A stretch of DNA of 22,351 nucleotides from DASUBV01 sp035763085 (GCA_035763085.1 DASUBV010000018.1:1-22351); one strand, 5' to 3'. Counted from the stretch's first letter, positions 14,114-20,864 are shown. Translations and numbers: made by a program. The notes: a model not told the origin generated them from the letters alone.

Positions 14114-15294
14114 CCGGCACCGATGCCCTGCGGGTGGCGCTGCTGACCCGCGAGTACCCGCCCGAGGTCTACGGCGGCGCCGGCGTGCATGTCGAGTACC
14201 TGGCCCGTGAGCTGGCCCGGCTGGTGGCGCTGACCGTGCACTGCCAGGGCGCCGACCGGGACGGCGCCGTGGCGCACCGGCCGTGGGCGGAGCTGGCGCA
14301 GGCCAACAGCGCCCTGCAGACCATCTCGGCCGACCTGTCGATGGTCGCCGCGGTGGCGGGCGCGGACCTGGTGCACTCACACACCTGGTACGCCAGCCTG
14401 GCCGGCTTCCTGGCCAGCCGGCTGTACGGGATCCCGCACGTGCTGACCGCGCACTCACTGGAGCCGCTGCGGCCGTGGAAAGCCGAGCAGCTCGGCGGCG
14501 GGTACGCACTGTCGTCGTGGTGCGAGCGCACCGCGATCGAGTCGGCGGACGCGGTGATCGCCGTCTCGGACGGGATGCGGGCCGACATCCTCAGCGCCTA
14601 CCCGGCAGCCGCGCCGGACCGGGTGCACGTCATCCGCAACGGCATCGACACGACGCAGTACGCCCCCGACCCCGGCACCGGCGTGCTGGCCAGGTACGGG
14701 ATCGACCCGGCCCGGCCGTCGGTGGTGTTCGTGGGCCGGGTCACCCGGCAGAAGGGCCTGCCGGTGCTGCTGCGCGCCGCCCGGCAGCTCGACCCGGCGG
14801 CGCAGCTGGTGCTGTGCGCGGGGCAGGCGGATACCCCGGAGCTGGCCGCCGAGGTGGCCGAGCTGGCCGCGCACCTGAGCCGGACCCGGCCGGGCGTGAT
14901 CTGGATCCCGCAGATGCTCGCCAGGACCGAGGTGATCCAGATCCTCAGCCACGCCACGGCGTTCGCCTGCCCGTCGCTGTATGAGCCGCTGGGCATCGTG
15001 AACCTGGAGGCGATGGCCTGCTCGGCAGCCGTGGTGGCCTCGGCCGTCGGCGGGATCCCCGAGGTGGTTGACGACGGCCGCACCGGGCTGCTGGTCCCGC
15101 CCGACGACCCCGCCGCCCTGGCCGGCGCGCTGAATGAGCTGGTCACCGACCCGGCGCGGGCCGCGGCGATGGGCGCGGCCGGGCGGCGGCGGGCCATCGC
15201 CGAGTTCGCCTGGGCGACGATCGCCGCCCAGACCGCTGGCCTGTACGCGCGCCTGGCCACTCGCGCGCCCGCCGCCGCCCCGGCCGGCCAGTAG
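14110..15294 (+). CDS. glgA: Glycogen synthase / maltose-1-phosphate synthase (actinobacterial GlgA/GlgM type, GT4)
   Basis: This 394-residue GT-B glycosyltransferase is the short actinobacterial 'glycogen synthase'. It begins LRVALLTREYPPEVYGGAGVHV, continues with HSHTWYASLAGFLASRLYGIPHVLTAHSLEPLRPW and a nucleotide-binding FVGRVTRQKGLPVLLRAA, and has the retaining EX7E motif in YEPLGIVNLEAMAC. In mycobacteria the orthologous type (Rv1212c, GlgM) mainly makes maltose-1-phosphate from ADP-glucose and glucose-1-phosphate for the GlgE pathway; either product is possible here. The TTG at 14110 overlaps the glgC stop (TTGA), indicating translational coupling; a GTG at 14134 is an alternative start. 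GlgC supplies its ADP-glucose. No glgE, glgB or treS is in the window. Confidence 0.93.
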   Translation: MTGTDALRVALLTREYPPEVYGGAGVHVEYLARELARLVALTVHCQGADRDGAVAHRPWAELAQANSALQTISADLSMVAAVAGADLVHSHTWYASLAGFLASRLYGIPHVLTAHSLEPLRPWKAEQLGGGYALSSWCERTAIESADAVIAVSDGMRADILSAYPAAAPDRVHVIRNGIDTTQYAPDPGTGVLARYGIDPARPSVVFVGRVTRQKGLPVLLRAARQLDPAAQLVLCAGQADTPELAAEVAELAAHLSRTRPGVIWIPQMLARTEVIQILSHATAFACPSLYEPLGIVNLEAMACSAAVVASAVGGIPEVVDDGRTGLLVPPDDPAALAGALNELVTDPARAAAMGAAGRRRAIAEFAWATIAAQTAGLYARLATRAPAAAPAGQ

Positions 15295-15359
15295 CGCCCG
15301 GCCCGGCCGCCGGGGAGTTCCGGCGCTCCTCGAGCGCTCGTCGCGCGGCGATGGATGAT

Positions 15360-15377
15360 TCTTCCTTAACTGGAAGA
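15360..15377. repeat. Inverted repeat TCTTCC-N6-GGAAGA in an AT-rich island
   Basis: Six-base perfect arms flank TTAACT. It lies about 66 bases after the glgA stop. The stem is too weak for a typical terminator in such GC-rich DNA, so it may be an operator. The right arm doubles as the possible ECF-type -35 GGAAG. Confidence 0.35.
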
Positions 15378-15549
15378 TTTGTACTCACAAGTGGTTAAAA
15401 GTCTCCGCGCCGGGTTGTCTGCGGCATTCGCTGACGGTCCGCGGCACTTCCCGCCGGCCTGCATTTGCCAGGGCGAGCACCGGTGGAGTTACTCAACAGA
15501 CATTCGCCGAGATGGGACAAGACCGAGATGAATGGTGTAAATCTTCCCT

Positions 15550-15660
15550 ATGGGCCGACACGAAGTGAGCCGTGTTCCAGCCAACGACCCGTTCATGACG
15601 TCAGTCGTGGCCGCTCTGCTGCTCCTGCTGGCCCTGGTATGCCTGCTCGCCGGTGCCTGA
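15550..15660 (+). CDS. Candidate 36-residue single-pass membrane peptide
   Basis: ATG at 15550 opens a 36-codon frame ending in TGA at 15658-15660. The first 15 residues are polar with basic residues (MGRHEVSRVPANDPF). The remainder is one strongly hydrophobic segment, VVAALLLLLALVCLLAG, long enough to span a membrane. A second in-frame ATG at 15595 would give a 21-residue peptide that is nearly all membrane helix. TAAATC lies at -12 to -7 of the first ATG, close to the leaderless pattern, with GGGACA 18 bases further upstream. There is no Shine-Dalgarno. The size resembles small accessory subunits or stress peptides such as KdpF-like proteins, but no family is recognised and no partner gene is adjacent. 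It could be a chance frame. Confidence 0.35.
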   Translation: MGRHEVSRVPANDPFMTSVVAALLLLLALVCLLAGA

Positions 15661-15704
15661 CGCCCGGCAGCTGTCCCGGACCTTTCTGACAGCCCCCCGC
15701 ACCG

Positions 15705-15729
15705 GGCGCCGGGCCTGGCGGGCGGCGCC
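15705..15729 (-). terminator. GC-rich hairpin just after the VOC gene stop
   Basis: Two GGCGCC copies (15705-15710 and 15724-15729) pair across a 13-base loop, directly downstream of the VOC stop on the minus strand. There is no U-tract. The motif is self-complementary and GC-rich, so chance occurrence is possible. Confidence 0.3.
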
Positions 15730-15731
15730 GC

Positions 15732-16229
15732 TCAGGTGACCGACCCGGCCGCGGCGCCGGTGACCCGGTCACCCCAGCGGGCCAGCTCGCCGTCCAGGTC
15801 CAGCGGCGCGATCATCGCGCCGCCTTGCAGCTCGGTCTCCCAGTCCTGGGCCGGCACCCGCCACATCACCTCGAACTCGATGCCGCTGGGGTCCCTGGCA
15901 TACAGCGACTTGGAGACCCGGTGATCGCTGGCGCCCACCAGCGCGCCGCGGGCGCTGAGCCGGTCCCGGATCTCGGCGAGCTCGGCGAGCGTGCCAACCT
16001 CCCAGGCCAGGTGGTACAGGCCCAGGTAGTGGCCCTGCGGGGCGGCCCCGTCCGGGACCTCGAACAGGCCGAGGTCGTGATCGTTAGCCGAGCCCGGCGC
16101 GCGCAGGAACGCGGCGCGGCCCGGGATCTCGGTGCGCACCTCGAAGCCCAGGGTGGCGCGGTAGAAGTCCACCGCCGCGGCCAGGTCGGCGACGTACAGG
16201 ACAGCGTGGTTCAGGCGGCGAACGGCCAT
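15732..16229 (-). CDS. VOC-family protein (glyoxalase / extradiol dioxygenase fold)
   Basis: The 165-residue protein has two beta-alpha-beta-beta-beta modules of the vicinal oxygen chelate fold. Module one opens with RRLNHAVLYVADLAAAVDFYRATLGFEV and module two with LGLYHLAWEVGTLAELAEIRDRL. Candidate metal ligands are His8, His73 and Glu120 (DPSGIEFEV), the order expected of catechol-2,3-dioxygenase-like proteins. SLYARDPSG also resembles the extradiol dioxygenase second-shell region. The substrate is unknown. The ATG at 16229 is preferred over 16262 because GGGAG lies six bases before it and the conserved domain begins at once. It sits 72 bases downstream of the MBL/rhodanese gene on the same strand and may be co-transcribed. 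The C-terminus is extended by about 35 residues beyond the last VOC strand. Confidence 0.88.
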   Translation of the reverse strand: MAVRRLNHAVLYVADLAAAVDFYRATLGFEVRTEIPGRAAFLRAPGSANDHDLGLFEVPDGAAPQGHYLGLYHLAWEVGTLAELAEIRDRLSARGALVGASDHRVSKSLYARDPSGIEFEVMWRVPAQDWETELQGGAMIAPLDLDGELARWGDRVTGAAAGSVT

Positions 16230-16301
16230 GTCTACTCCCGCGTGCGGCTGATACCTAAGCAAAGGCGCGGCTGGCTGTGGTCATTCCCCGCCGGGCGGCA
16301 G

Positions 16302-17762
16302 CTAGCCGCGGGCGGTGCCGGCGCCGGCCAGCCCGGCGACCCGGGAACGGCTGAGCTCGTCGTCGATGGCCACCACCTTCCGGCCGCAGGCGGCCAGCAT
16401 GGACACCGCGACGGCGGCCCGGTAGCCGGCCTGGCAGTGCACCCAGATCTCGCCCAGCGGGATCTGCGCCATCCGGCTGCGCAGCTCATGCAGCGGGATG
16501 TGCAGCGCGCCGTCGATGTGCCAGCCCTCCCACTCCGAGCGCCGCCGCACGTCCAGCACGATCAGCGGGCGGCGCCTGGTCTCGCGGGCCAGCTCAGCGA
16601 AGTCGGCGGTCGCGAACTGCGCCAGCTCGGCGCCGGCAGCCCAGTCTGCCGGGTCCCCCGCAGCCGCGGCGGCGGGCCGGTCGATGCCGATCCGGACCAG
16701 CTCGCGCTGGGCCGCGGCGATGTCAGCGGGGGCCCGCCCGAGCAGCGTCAGCGGCGTGCCCCGCGGGATCAGCCAGCCCAGGTAGGTGGCCAGGCTGGGA
16801 CCGAGGCCGAAGTTCAGCGTGCCCGGCAGGTGGCCGGCCGCGAACTCGGCCCGGTCCCGCAGGTCCACCACCCACTCCCCCGCGCGGATCCGGCGCCGCA
16901 GCTCCTCCGGGCCGGCCGCGGGCGGCGGTGACAGGTCCGGCGCGGGCGGGCCGGCCAGGTTGGCCGGGCCCATCTGGGCGTAGTAGGCCGGGAAGTCGTC
17001 GAGCCCGGCCAGCGTCGTGGCCACGTACTCGGTCTCGCCCGAGGTCAGGGCGGGATTGACGCGCAGCTCGGCGGCCATCGTGGACGCGCCGCCGCCGCGC
17101 AGCAGCGGGCCGGCCGCCGGGTCCGGAGCCGGGCTCGGCGCCGGGACTGCCGGTGCCGGCGCCGTGATGGCCGGCCCGGTCGCGGCTGCGGCGGGCGCGG
17201 TGGCCGAGCAGAAGCTGCCGAAGCCGTGGGTCGGGCAGATCCAGGTCGACTCCGGGAGCTCGCGGGCCAGCCGCCGGGCCGAGGCATGCTGAGCGCGGGC
17301 CAGCGCGACCTTGTGCTCGTCGCCCAGCAGGTCGGGGCGGCCCGTCGACCCGGCGAGCAGCGACCCGCCGGTGAACACCGCCAGCACCTGGTCCCCGTCC
17401 TGCAGGACGTAGGACAGGTGAGTGAAGGTGTGGCCGGGCGTGGCCAGCACCCGCACCCGCATGGCACCGACGTCCAGCACGTCGCCGCCGGTGACCGGGG
17501 TGCGCTCGAACGACACCGGGTCCGCCCCGTTGACCAGGTACTGCGCCCCGGTCTCGCGGGCCAGCGCGTAGCCGCCGGTCACGTAGTCATTGTGGATGTG
17601 GGTCTCCAGGACGTGCGTGACCGGCACGTCGTGCTCCTGCGCCACCGCCAGGATCCGGTCGAAGTCGCGCTGCGCGTCGATCACCAGCGCCGCGGCGCCA
17701 TCGGTCACCAGGTAGCCCCGGTCCCCGAGGGACGGGGTGTCGATGGCAACGATCTGGATCAT
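16302..17762 (-). CDS. Metallo-beta-lactamase fold hydrolase fused to two rhodanese domains (persulfide-dioxygenase/CstB-like)
   Basis: This 486-residue protein has an N-terminal MBL domain (about 1-190) with THIHNDYVTGG (His55, His57, Asp59), LATPGHT (His111) and CPTHGFGSFC (His179, Cys185). An Ala/Pro-rich linker of about 40 residues follows. The first rhodanese domain (about 285-370) lacks a cysteine in its active loop. The second (about 383-475) has an active-site loop VHCQAGYR with Cys443. This architecture is known from CstB-like proteins that oxidise persulfides and transfer sulfane sulfur. However, the loop that holds the iron-ligand Asp in ETHE1-type enzymes (FTGD) reads FTGG here (Gly133). 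Activity as a classical persulfide dioxygenase is therefore uncertain. A GGGGGAA run precedes the ATG. A sulfide-detoxification or sulfur-relay role is inferred, with no sulfur regulator gene in view. Confidence 0.88.
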   Translation of the reverse strand: MIQIVAIDTPSLGDRGYLVTDGAAALVIDAQRDFDRILAVAQEHDVPVTHVLETHIHNDYVTGGYALARETGAQYLVNGADPVSFERTPVTGGDVLDVGAMRVRVLATPGHTFTHLSYVLQDGDQVLAVFTGGSLLAGSTGRPDLLGDEHKVALARAQHASARRLARELPESTWICPTHGFGSFCSATAPAAAATGPAITAPAPAVPAPSPAPDPAAGPLLRGGGASTMAAELRVNPALTSGETEYVATTLAGLDDFPAYYAQMGPANLAGPPAPDLSPPPAAGPEELRRRIRAGEWVVDLRDRAEFAAGHLPGTLNFGLGPSLATYLGWLIPRGTPLTLLGRAPADIAAAQRELVRIGIDRPAAAAAGDPADWAAGAELAQFATADFAELARETRRRPLIVLDVRRRSEWEGWHIDGALHIPLHELRSRMAQIPLGEIWVHCQAGYRAAVAVSMLAACGRKVVAIDDELSRSRVAGLAGAGTARG

Positions 17763-18022
17763 CGGATTCCCCCAGGCCCGTCCGGCCGCGCTGGACCAGC
17801 GGCGGCCGGCTATGTCGGTTGCCTGTTGACCTGCCCGCTGGCGGCACGCTGAACCCGTGATGGCCCGGCCTGACCGGATTCAGGCCGGTCTGCCCCGGCA
17901 GCCGGGCCTGGCTGCGGTCACTGCGAGCGGACGGCCGGGACGGTTCCGGCCGGGCGAGCAGTCCGGTCCGGGGCGGATCCGGGACGGATCCGGCCGCGGC
18001 CGGTCCGGACGGCTCCGGCGGG
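17763..18022. other. Intergenic spacer with strong hairpin
   Basis: This 260-base spacer between the MBL/rhodanese gene and the end of the citrate synthase-like gene contains no convincing gene. It is rich in GGATCCGG and CCGG repeats (about 17975-18020) and contains a perfect 9-bp-stem hairpin at 17865-17888. The MBL/rhodanese promoter should lie near its left end, but no clear box was recognised. Confidence 0.4.
17865..17888. terminator. Perfect 9-bp-stem hairpin downstream of the citrate synthase-like gene
   Basis: Arms CCGGCCTGA (17865-17873) and TCAGGCCGG (17880-17888) match perfectly around the 6-base loop CCGGAT. It lies about 135 bases 3' of the citrate synthase-like stop on the minus strand and about 100 bases upstream of the MBL/rhodanese start. 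No U-tract follows. It may be a terminator or an operator. Confidence 0.4.
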
Positions 18023-19528
18023 TCACTCCGCGACGGCAATCCGGGCGGCCGGGCCGATGTAGATGCTGCGCGGCCGGATCGGCGCCCTGCGCTCGTACTC
18101 CTCCAGGGCATGAGCGAGCCAGCCCGCGGTCCTGGCCACCGCGAAGATAGCCTCCCCCGCGCCCGGCACCATGCCCGCCACGCTGGTCAGCGTGGCCAGC
18201 GCGAAGTCGATGTTGGCGTCGGGCAGCGCCCGCCGCCGTGCCTCGGCGATCACTGCCCTGGCCACTGCCAGCCGCGGTGAGTCCGGCGCGTGCTGCGCCG
18301 TCACCTGCAGCAGCTCGGCTGCCCGCGGGTCGCCGGTCTTGTAAACGAAATGACCGAAGCCGGGGATCCGCTCGCCGCGCCGCAGCAGGTCACCCACGAC
18401 GCGCGGCACCTCCGCCGGGTCCTGCGCCGAGTTCAGCATGACCTCGGCGCCGAGCGCGGCGCCACCGTGCAGCGCGCCGCCCACGGCGCCCAGCCCGGTC
18501 GCCACCACCGCGTACGGGTCGGCGCGCACCGACGCCGCCACCCGGGCCGCCAGCGTGGAGGCGGCCAGCTCATGGTCGGCGGTGAGCACCAGCGCTGTCT
18601 GGACCGCCGCGGCCAGGCTGCCGGGGACCGGGCCGGGACACAGCGCCCGGGCCAGCCGCGCCGCCACCGAGCCGGGCCCGGCCGCGGGCCCCGCCTCCGC
18701 CCTGGCCGCGCCGGCGGCCTCCTGCCCGGCGTCATCCGCGGGCTCACCGCCAGCCGGAACCGCGGGCTCACGGCCAGCCGGATCCGCATCCCCCGGCGCG
18801 ACCGCGAGGCCGGTCCCCGCCCCGGCCGCATCCGCAGCGCCCAGGTCCGCAGCGCCGGCGCCGGGCCCGGCACCGGCCCGCGGGCCCGCGGCGGGGGACA
18901 GGCAGTCGGCCAGCCCGGCGATGAGCGCGTGCCCGGCGGCGACCACCACCGGGCGGTCCAGGTGCAGCCGCAGCGGGTCGGTGGCGGCCAGGGCCGGCAC
19001 GATGACCTGGAGCCGCTCCAGGGGCAGCGTGCCCGCCGGGAGGGCCGCCTGCGCCGCCGTCCCGGCCGCCAGCGCCTCCGGCGTGGCCTGCCACGGAGCG
19101 CCCGTCCGGGCCGGGCCGTCCAGCGTCCCGGTCCACAGCAGGACCGCGACTTCCTCGAAGGTTGCCTGGCGGGCCAGCGCCACCACGTCATGGCCCCGGT
19201 AGCGCAGCCGGTTCCCGGCGATCTCGGTCACCGAGGACTCGATCAGCAGCTCCGTCCCGGCCGGGGCGCGCCGCGGGCGGCCCTTCCGGGCCAGCCGGGC
19301 GATCTCCTCGGCGTCGAAGAGGCTGCCCCGGCCGCCGGGATCGCGGCGGCGGGACAGGGTCCCGCGGCTGACGTAGGCATACAGGCTGGCCGGCTTGATG
19401 CCCAGCCGGGCGGCGGCCTCAGCGGCGCCGATCCACTCGGTTGCCCGCTTCCTGGACTCCGCACCCAACGCGCTCTCGTCTCCTCGCCGCCAGCTGGCCC
19501 CGCTCATGCCGGGCAGGATGATCAGCAT
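18023..19528 (-). CDS. Citrate synthase-like protein with N-terminal MerR/excisionase-type DNA-binding domain
   Basis: Residues about 30-85 form a MerR/excisionase-like winged helix: WIGAAEAAARLGIKPASLYAYV followed by a basic wing and DAEEIARLARKG. The rest is a citrate synthase fold. LTADHEL (His319), GALHGGAALGA (His354), GFGHFVYKTGDPRA (His393) and NIDFALATL (Asp441) are the positions expected of the substrate-binding and catalytic residues, and RPRSIYIGP closes the protein. The catalytic set therefore looks intact. About 75 Ala/Gly/Pro-rich residues (about 212-287) are inserted between the large-domain segments. It could be a functional (methyl)citrate synthase, a transcription factor sensing acetyl-CoA or oxaloacetate, or both. 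It is divergent from a homocitrate/Re-citrate synthase-like gene across an AT-rich, repeat-filled gap. The start may be ATG 19528 or ATG 19507; neither has a clear Shine-Dalgarno. Confidence 0.88.
   Translation of the reverse strand: MLIILPGMSGASWRRGDESALGAESRKRATEWIGAAEAAARLGIKPASLYAYVSRGTLSRRRDPGGRGSLFDAEEIARLARKGRPRRAPAGTELLIESSVTEIAGNRLRYRGHDVVALARQATFEEVAVLLWTGTLDGPARTGAPWQATPEALAAGTAAQAALPAGTLPLERLQVIVPALAATDPLRLHLDRPVVVAAGHALIAGLADCLSPAAGPRAGAGPGAGAADLGAADAAGAGTGLAVAPGDADPAGREPAVPAGGEPADDAGQEAAGAARAEAGPAAGPGSVAARLARALCPGPVPGSLAAAVQTALVLTADHELAASTLAARVAASVRADPYAVVATGLGAVGGALHGGAALGAEVMLNSAQDPAEVPRVVGDLLRRGERIPGFGHFVYKTGDPRAAELLQVTAQHAPDSPRLAVARAVIAEARRRALPDANIDFALATLTSVAGMVPGAGEAIFAVARTAGWLAHALEEYERRAPIRPRSIYIGPAARIAVAE
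18736..18783. repeat. Tandem 24-bp repeat inside the citrate synthase-like gene
   Basis: Two adjacent 24-base units (18736-18759 and 18760-18783) differ at two positions. They encode a repeated PAG-x-EPA peptide on the minus strand, within the low-complexity insert. This suggests the insert grew by slippage or duplication. Confidence 0.75.
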
Positions 19529-19581
19529 AGTTGACGAAAATCAACATTGACTATTTAAGTAAACTATTGATCAACATCAAC
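19524..19581. promoter_or_regulatory. AT-rich divergent control region with TTGA/TCAA half-site cluster
   Basis: Between the two condensing-enzyme genes, half-sites TTGAC occur at 19531 and 19547, TTGAT at 19567, and TCAAC at 19541, 19571 and 19577. They include an inverted repeat GTTGA-N6-TCAAC (19530-19545) and the palindrome TTGATCAA (19567-19574). Possible promoter elements are TTGACG-N17-TTTAAG and TAAACT (19560-19565) rightward, and TATGCT (19524-19529, minus strand) leftward. The composition contrasts sharply with the flanking genes. The HTH citrate synthase-like protein is the obvious candidate binder; Lsr2 is another. Confidence 0.55.
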
Positions 19582-19608
19582 CGTGGTTCTCATGCAGCGG
19601 AGGCAGGC

Positions 19609-20835
19609 ATGCCCAGCGTTCATTTCCTCGATGTCACCAACCGCGACGGCGTGCAGACCGCCCGGACCGGGCTGTCCAAGTTCGGCAAGACGATGGTCAA
19701 CTTCTACCTGGGCAAGCTCGGCGTGGCGCAGTCCGAGATCGGCTTCCCGTTCCTGTTCCACGAGGTGCCCTACGTGCGCGCCAACGTGGCCCTGGCCCGG
19801 GCGGGCGCCTTCGGCGACCTGCGGCTGTCCGGCTGGTGCCGGGCCATCGCCGAGGACGTCGAGCGCGCCGCGCCGCTCGGCCTGGCGCACTACAACCTGT
19901 CCATCTCCACCTCCGACCAGATGATCGCCCGCAAGTTCCGCGGCAAGCTGGACCACGCCGCGATCCTCAGGGAGATGACGGCGGCCGTGGCCGCGGCGAA
20001 GGCTGCCGGGGCGCAGACCATCGGCGTCAACGCCGAGGACGGCTCGCGCACCGACGACAAGTTCCTGCTGGAGTTCGCCACCGCCGCCCGCGACGCCGGC
20101 GCGGGCCGGGTCCGGTACTGCGACACCACCGGCGGCGACTCCCCCGAGCGGATCCGCGAGCGGTTCGCGCGGCTGGCCAGCGCCGTCGGCATCCCCGTCG
20201 AGACGCACTGCCACAACGACCTGGGCATGGCGGTGGCCAACTCGGTCTCCGGCGCGCTCGGCGACCTGGACGCCGGGCAGGACGCCTGGGTCAACACCTG
20301 CGTCAACGGGATCGGCGAGCGGTCCGGCAACGCCGACCTGCTGTCGTGCATCCTGGCCTTCTCGCACGCCTTCGGCGTGGCCGGCCAGGCCAGGATCGGC
20401 GACCAGCTCGACCTGAGCTGGGCGCGCCGTTTCGGCCTGTGGGCCAGCTACGCCTTCGGCCAGCCACTGCCGAACAACCAGCCCGGCACCGGCCGCAACG
20501 CCTTCGCGCACGAGTCGGGGATCCACGCCGACGGCGCGCTCAAGGACCGGCAGAACTACGAGCTGTATGACGATGACGCGCTCGGGCCGTTCCCGGCCGA
20601 CTGGTTCGCCACCCGGGGCCGCGTCGTACTCACCGGCGAGTACGGCGGGATGGCCGGCTTCCGGCATGTCATGGACGGCCTGGGTATCGAGGTCGGTGCC
20701 GATGCCGACATGATCTTCCAGCTGGTCCAGCTCTGCGCCTCGGCCACCAGCAAGCCGCTGACCGACGACGAGCTGCGGCTCATCGCCGCCTACCCCCGCG
20801 AGCTGTCCCTGCTGTTCCCCGGCCAGCTCGGCTAA
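19609..20835 (+). CDS. Homocitrate synthase / Re-citrate synthase-like protein (isopropylmalate synthase superfamily)
   Basis: This 408-residue enzyme is a DRE-TIM metallolyase of the alpha-isopropylmalate/homocitrate synthase superfamily, which condenses acetyl-CoA with a 2-oxoacid using a divalent metal. Seen are DVTNRDGVQTARTGLSKFGK (catalytic Arg12, metal-binding Asp13), SEIGFPFLFHE, YNLSISTSDQMIARKF, GVNAEDGSRT, the metal-binding HCHNDLG (His200, His202), GIGERSGNAD and HESGIHADG (301-309). The pattern is closer to what I recall of clostridial-type Re-citrate synthases and NifV-like homocitrate synthases than of LeuA, and no LeuA regulatory domain is present. The substrate (oxaloacetate, 2-oxoglutarate or other) is not settled. 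ATG 19609 is chosen because GGAGG lies five bases upstream; the AT-rich sequence further 5' is open but is clearly regulatory. It is divergent from the HTH-citrate synthase-like gene. Confidence 0.88.
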   Translation: MPSVHFLDVTNRDGVQTARTGLSKFGKTMVNFYLGKLGVAQSEIGFPFLFHEVPYVRANVALARAGAFGDLRLSGWCRAIAEDVERAAPLGLAHYNLSISTSDQMIARKFRGKLDHAAILREMTAAVAAAKAAGAQTIGVNAEDGSRTDDKFLLEFATAARDAGAGRVRYCDTTGGDSPERIRERFARLASAVGIPVETHCHNDLGMAVANSVSGALGDLDAGQDAWVNTCVNGIGERSGNADLLSCILAFSHAFGVAGQARIGDQLDLSWARRFGLWASYAFGQPLPNNQPGTGRNAFAHESGIHADGALKDRQNYELYDDDALGPFPADWFATRGRVVLTGEYGGMAGFRHVMDGLGIEVGADADMIFQLVQLCASATSKPLTDDELRLIAAYPRELSLLFPGQLG

Positions 20836-20864
20836 TTCCGTTGTCCGCATGGGGACCAGGGCCC

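Larger units (their letters stand above)
15295..15731. other. AT-richer intergenic region with hairpin and candidate small gene
   Basis: This 437-base gap separates glgA from the convergent VOC gene. Its centre is clearly less GC-rich than the surroundings. Visible elements are a TCTTCC/GGAAGA hairpin (15360-15377), a GGAAG-N17-GTT arrangement (15372-15396) loosely resembling an ECF sigma-factor promoter, a GGGACA-N18-TAAATC promoter-like pair (15514-15543), a candidate 36-codon membrane peptide gene (15550-15660), and a GC-rich hairpin by the VOC stop. No tRNA or known riboswitch was recognised. Confidence 0.5.

Noticed and set aside
10970..14509. Very long minus-strand open frame opposite DUF3093, DUF4235, the methyltransferase and glgC
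   Set aside because: It is the antisense of several solid plus-strand genes and has low-complexity composition with no domain.
15596..15603. TGACGTCA palindrome
   Set aside because: Eight bases, within the candidate peptide gene; no bacterial regulator is implied and chance is adequate.
15465..15689. 74-codon open frame on the plus strand in the post-glgA gap
   Set aside because: Composition is unlike a folded protein, no start signal, and it conflicts with the more plausible membrane peptide frame at 15550-15660.
17587..18111. Long open frame on the minus strand covering the gap between the MBL/rhodanese and citrate synthase-like genes
   Set aside because: It overlaps the ends of two well-supported genes, is Arg/Pro/Ser-rich, shows no domain and arises from GC-rich codon bias.
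19531..19608. Extended N-terminus of the homocitrate-synthase-like protein starting at TTG 19531
   Set aside because: The added residues come from the AT-rich control region and contain its half-sites; GGAGG and the conserved N-terminus place the start at 19609.
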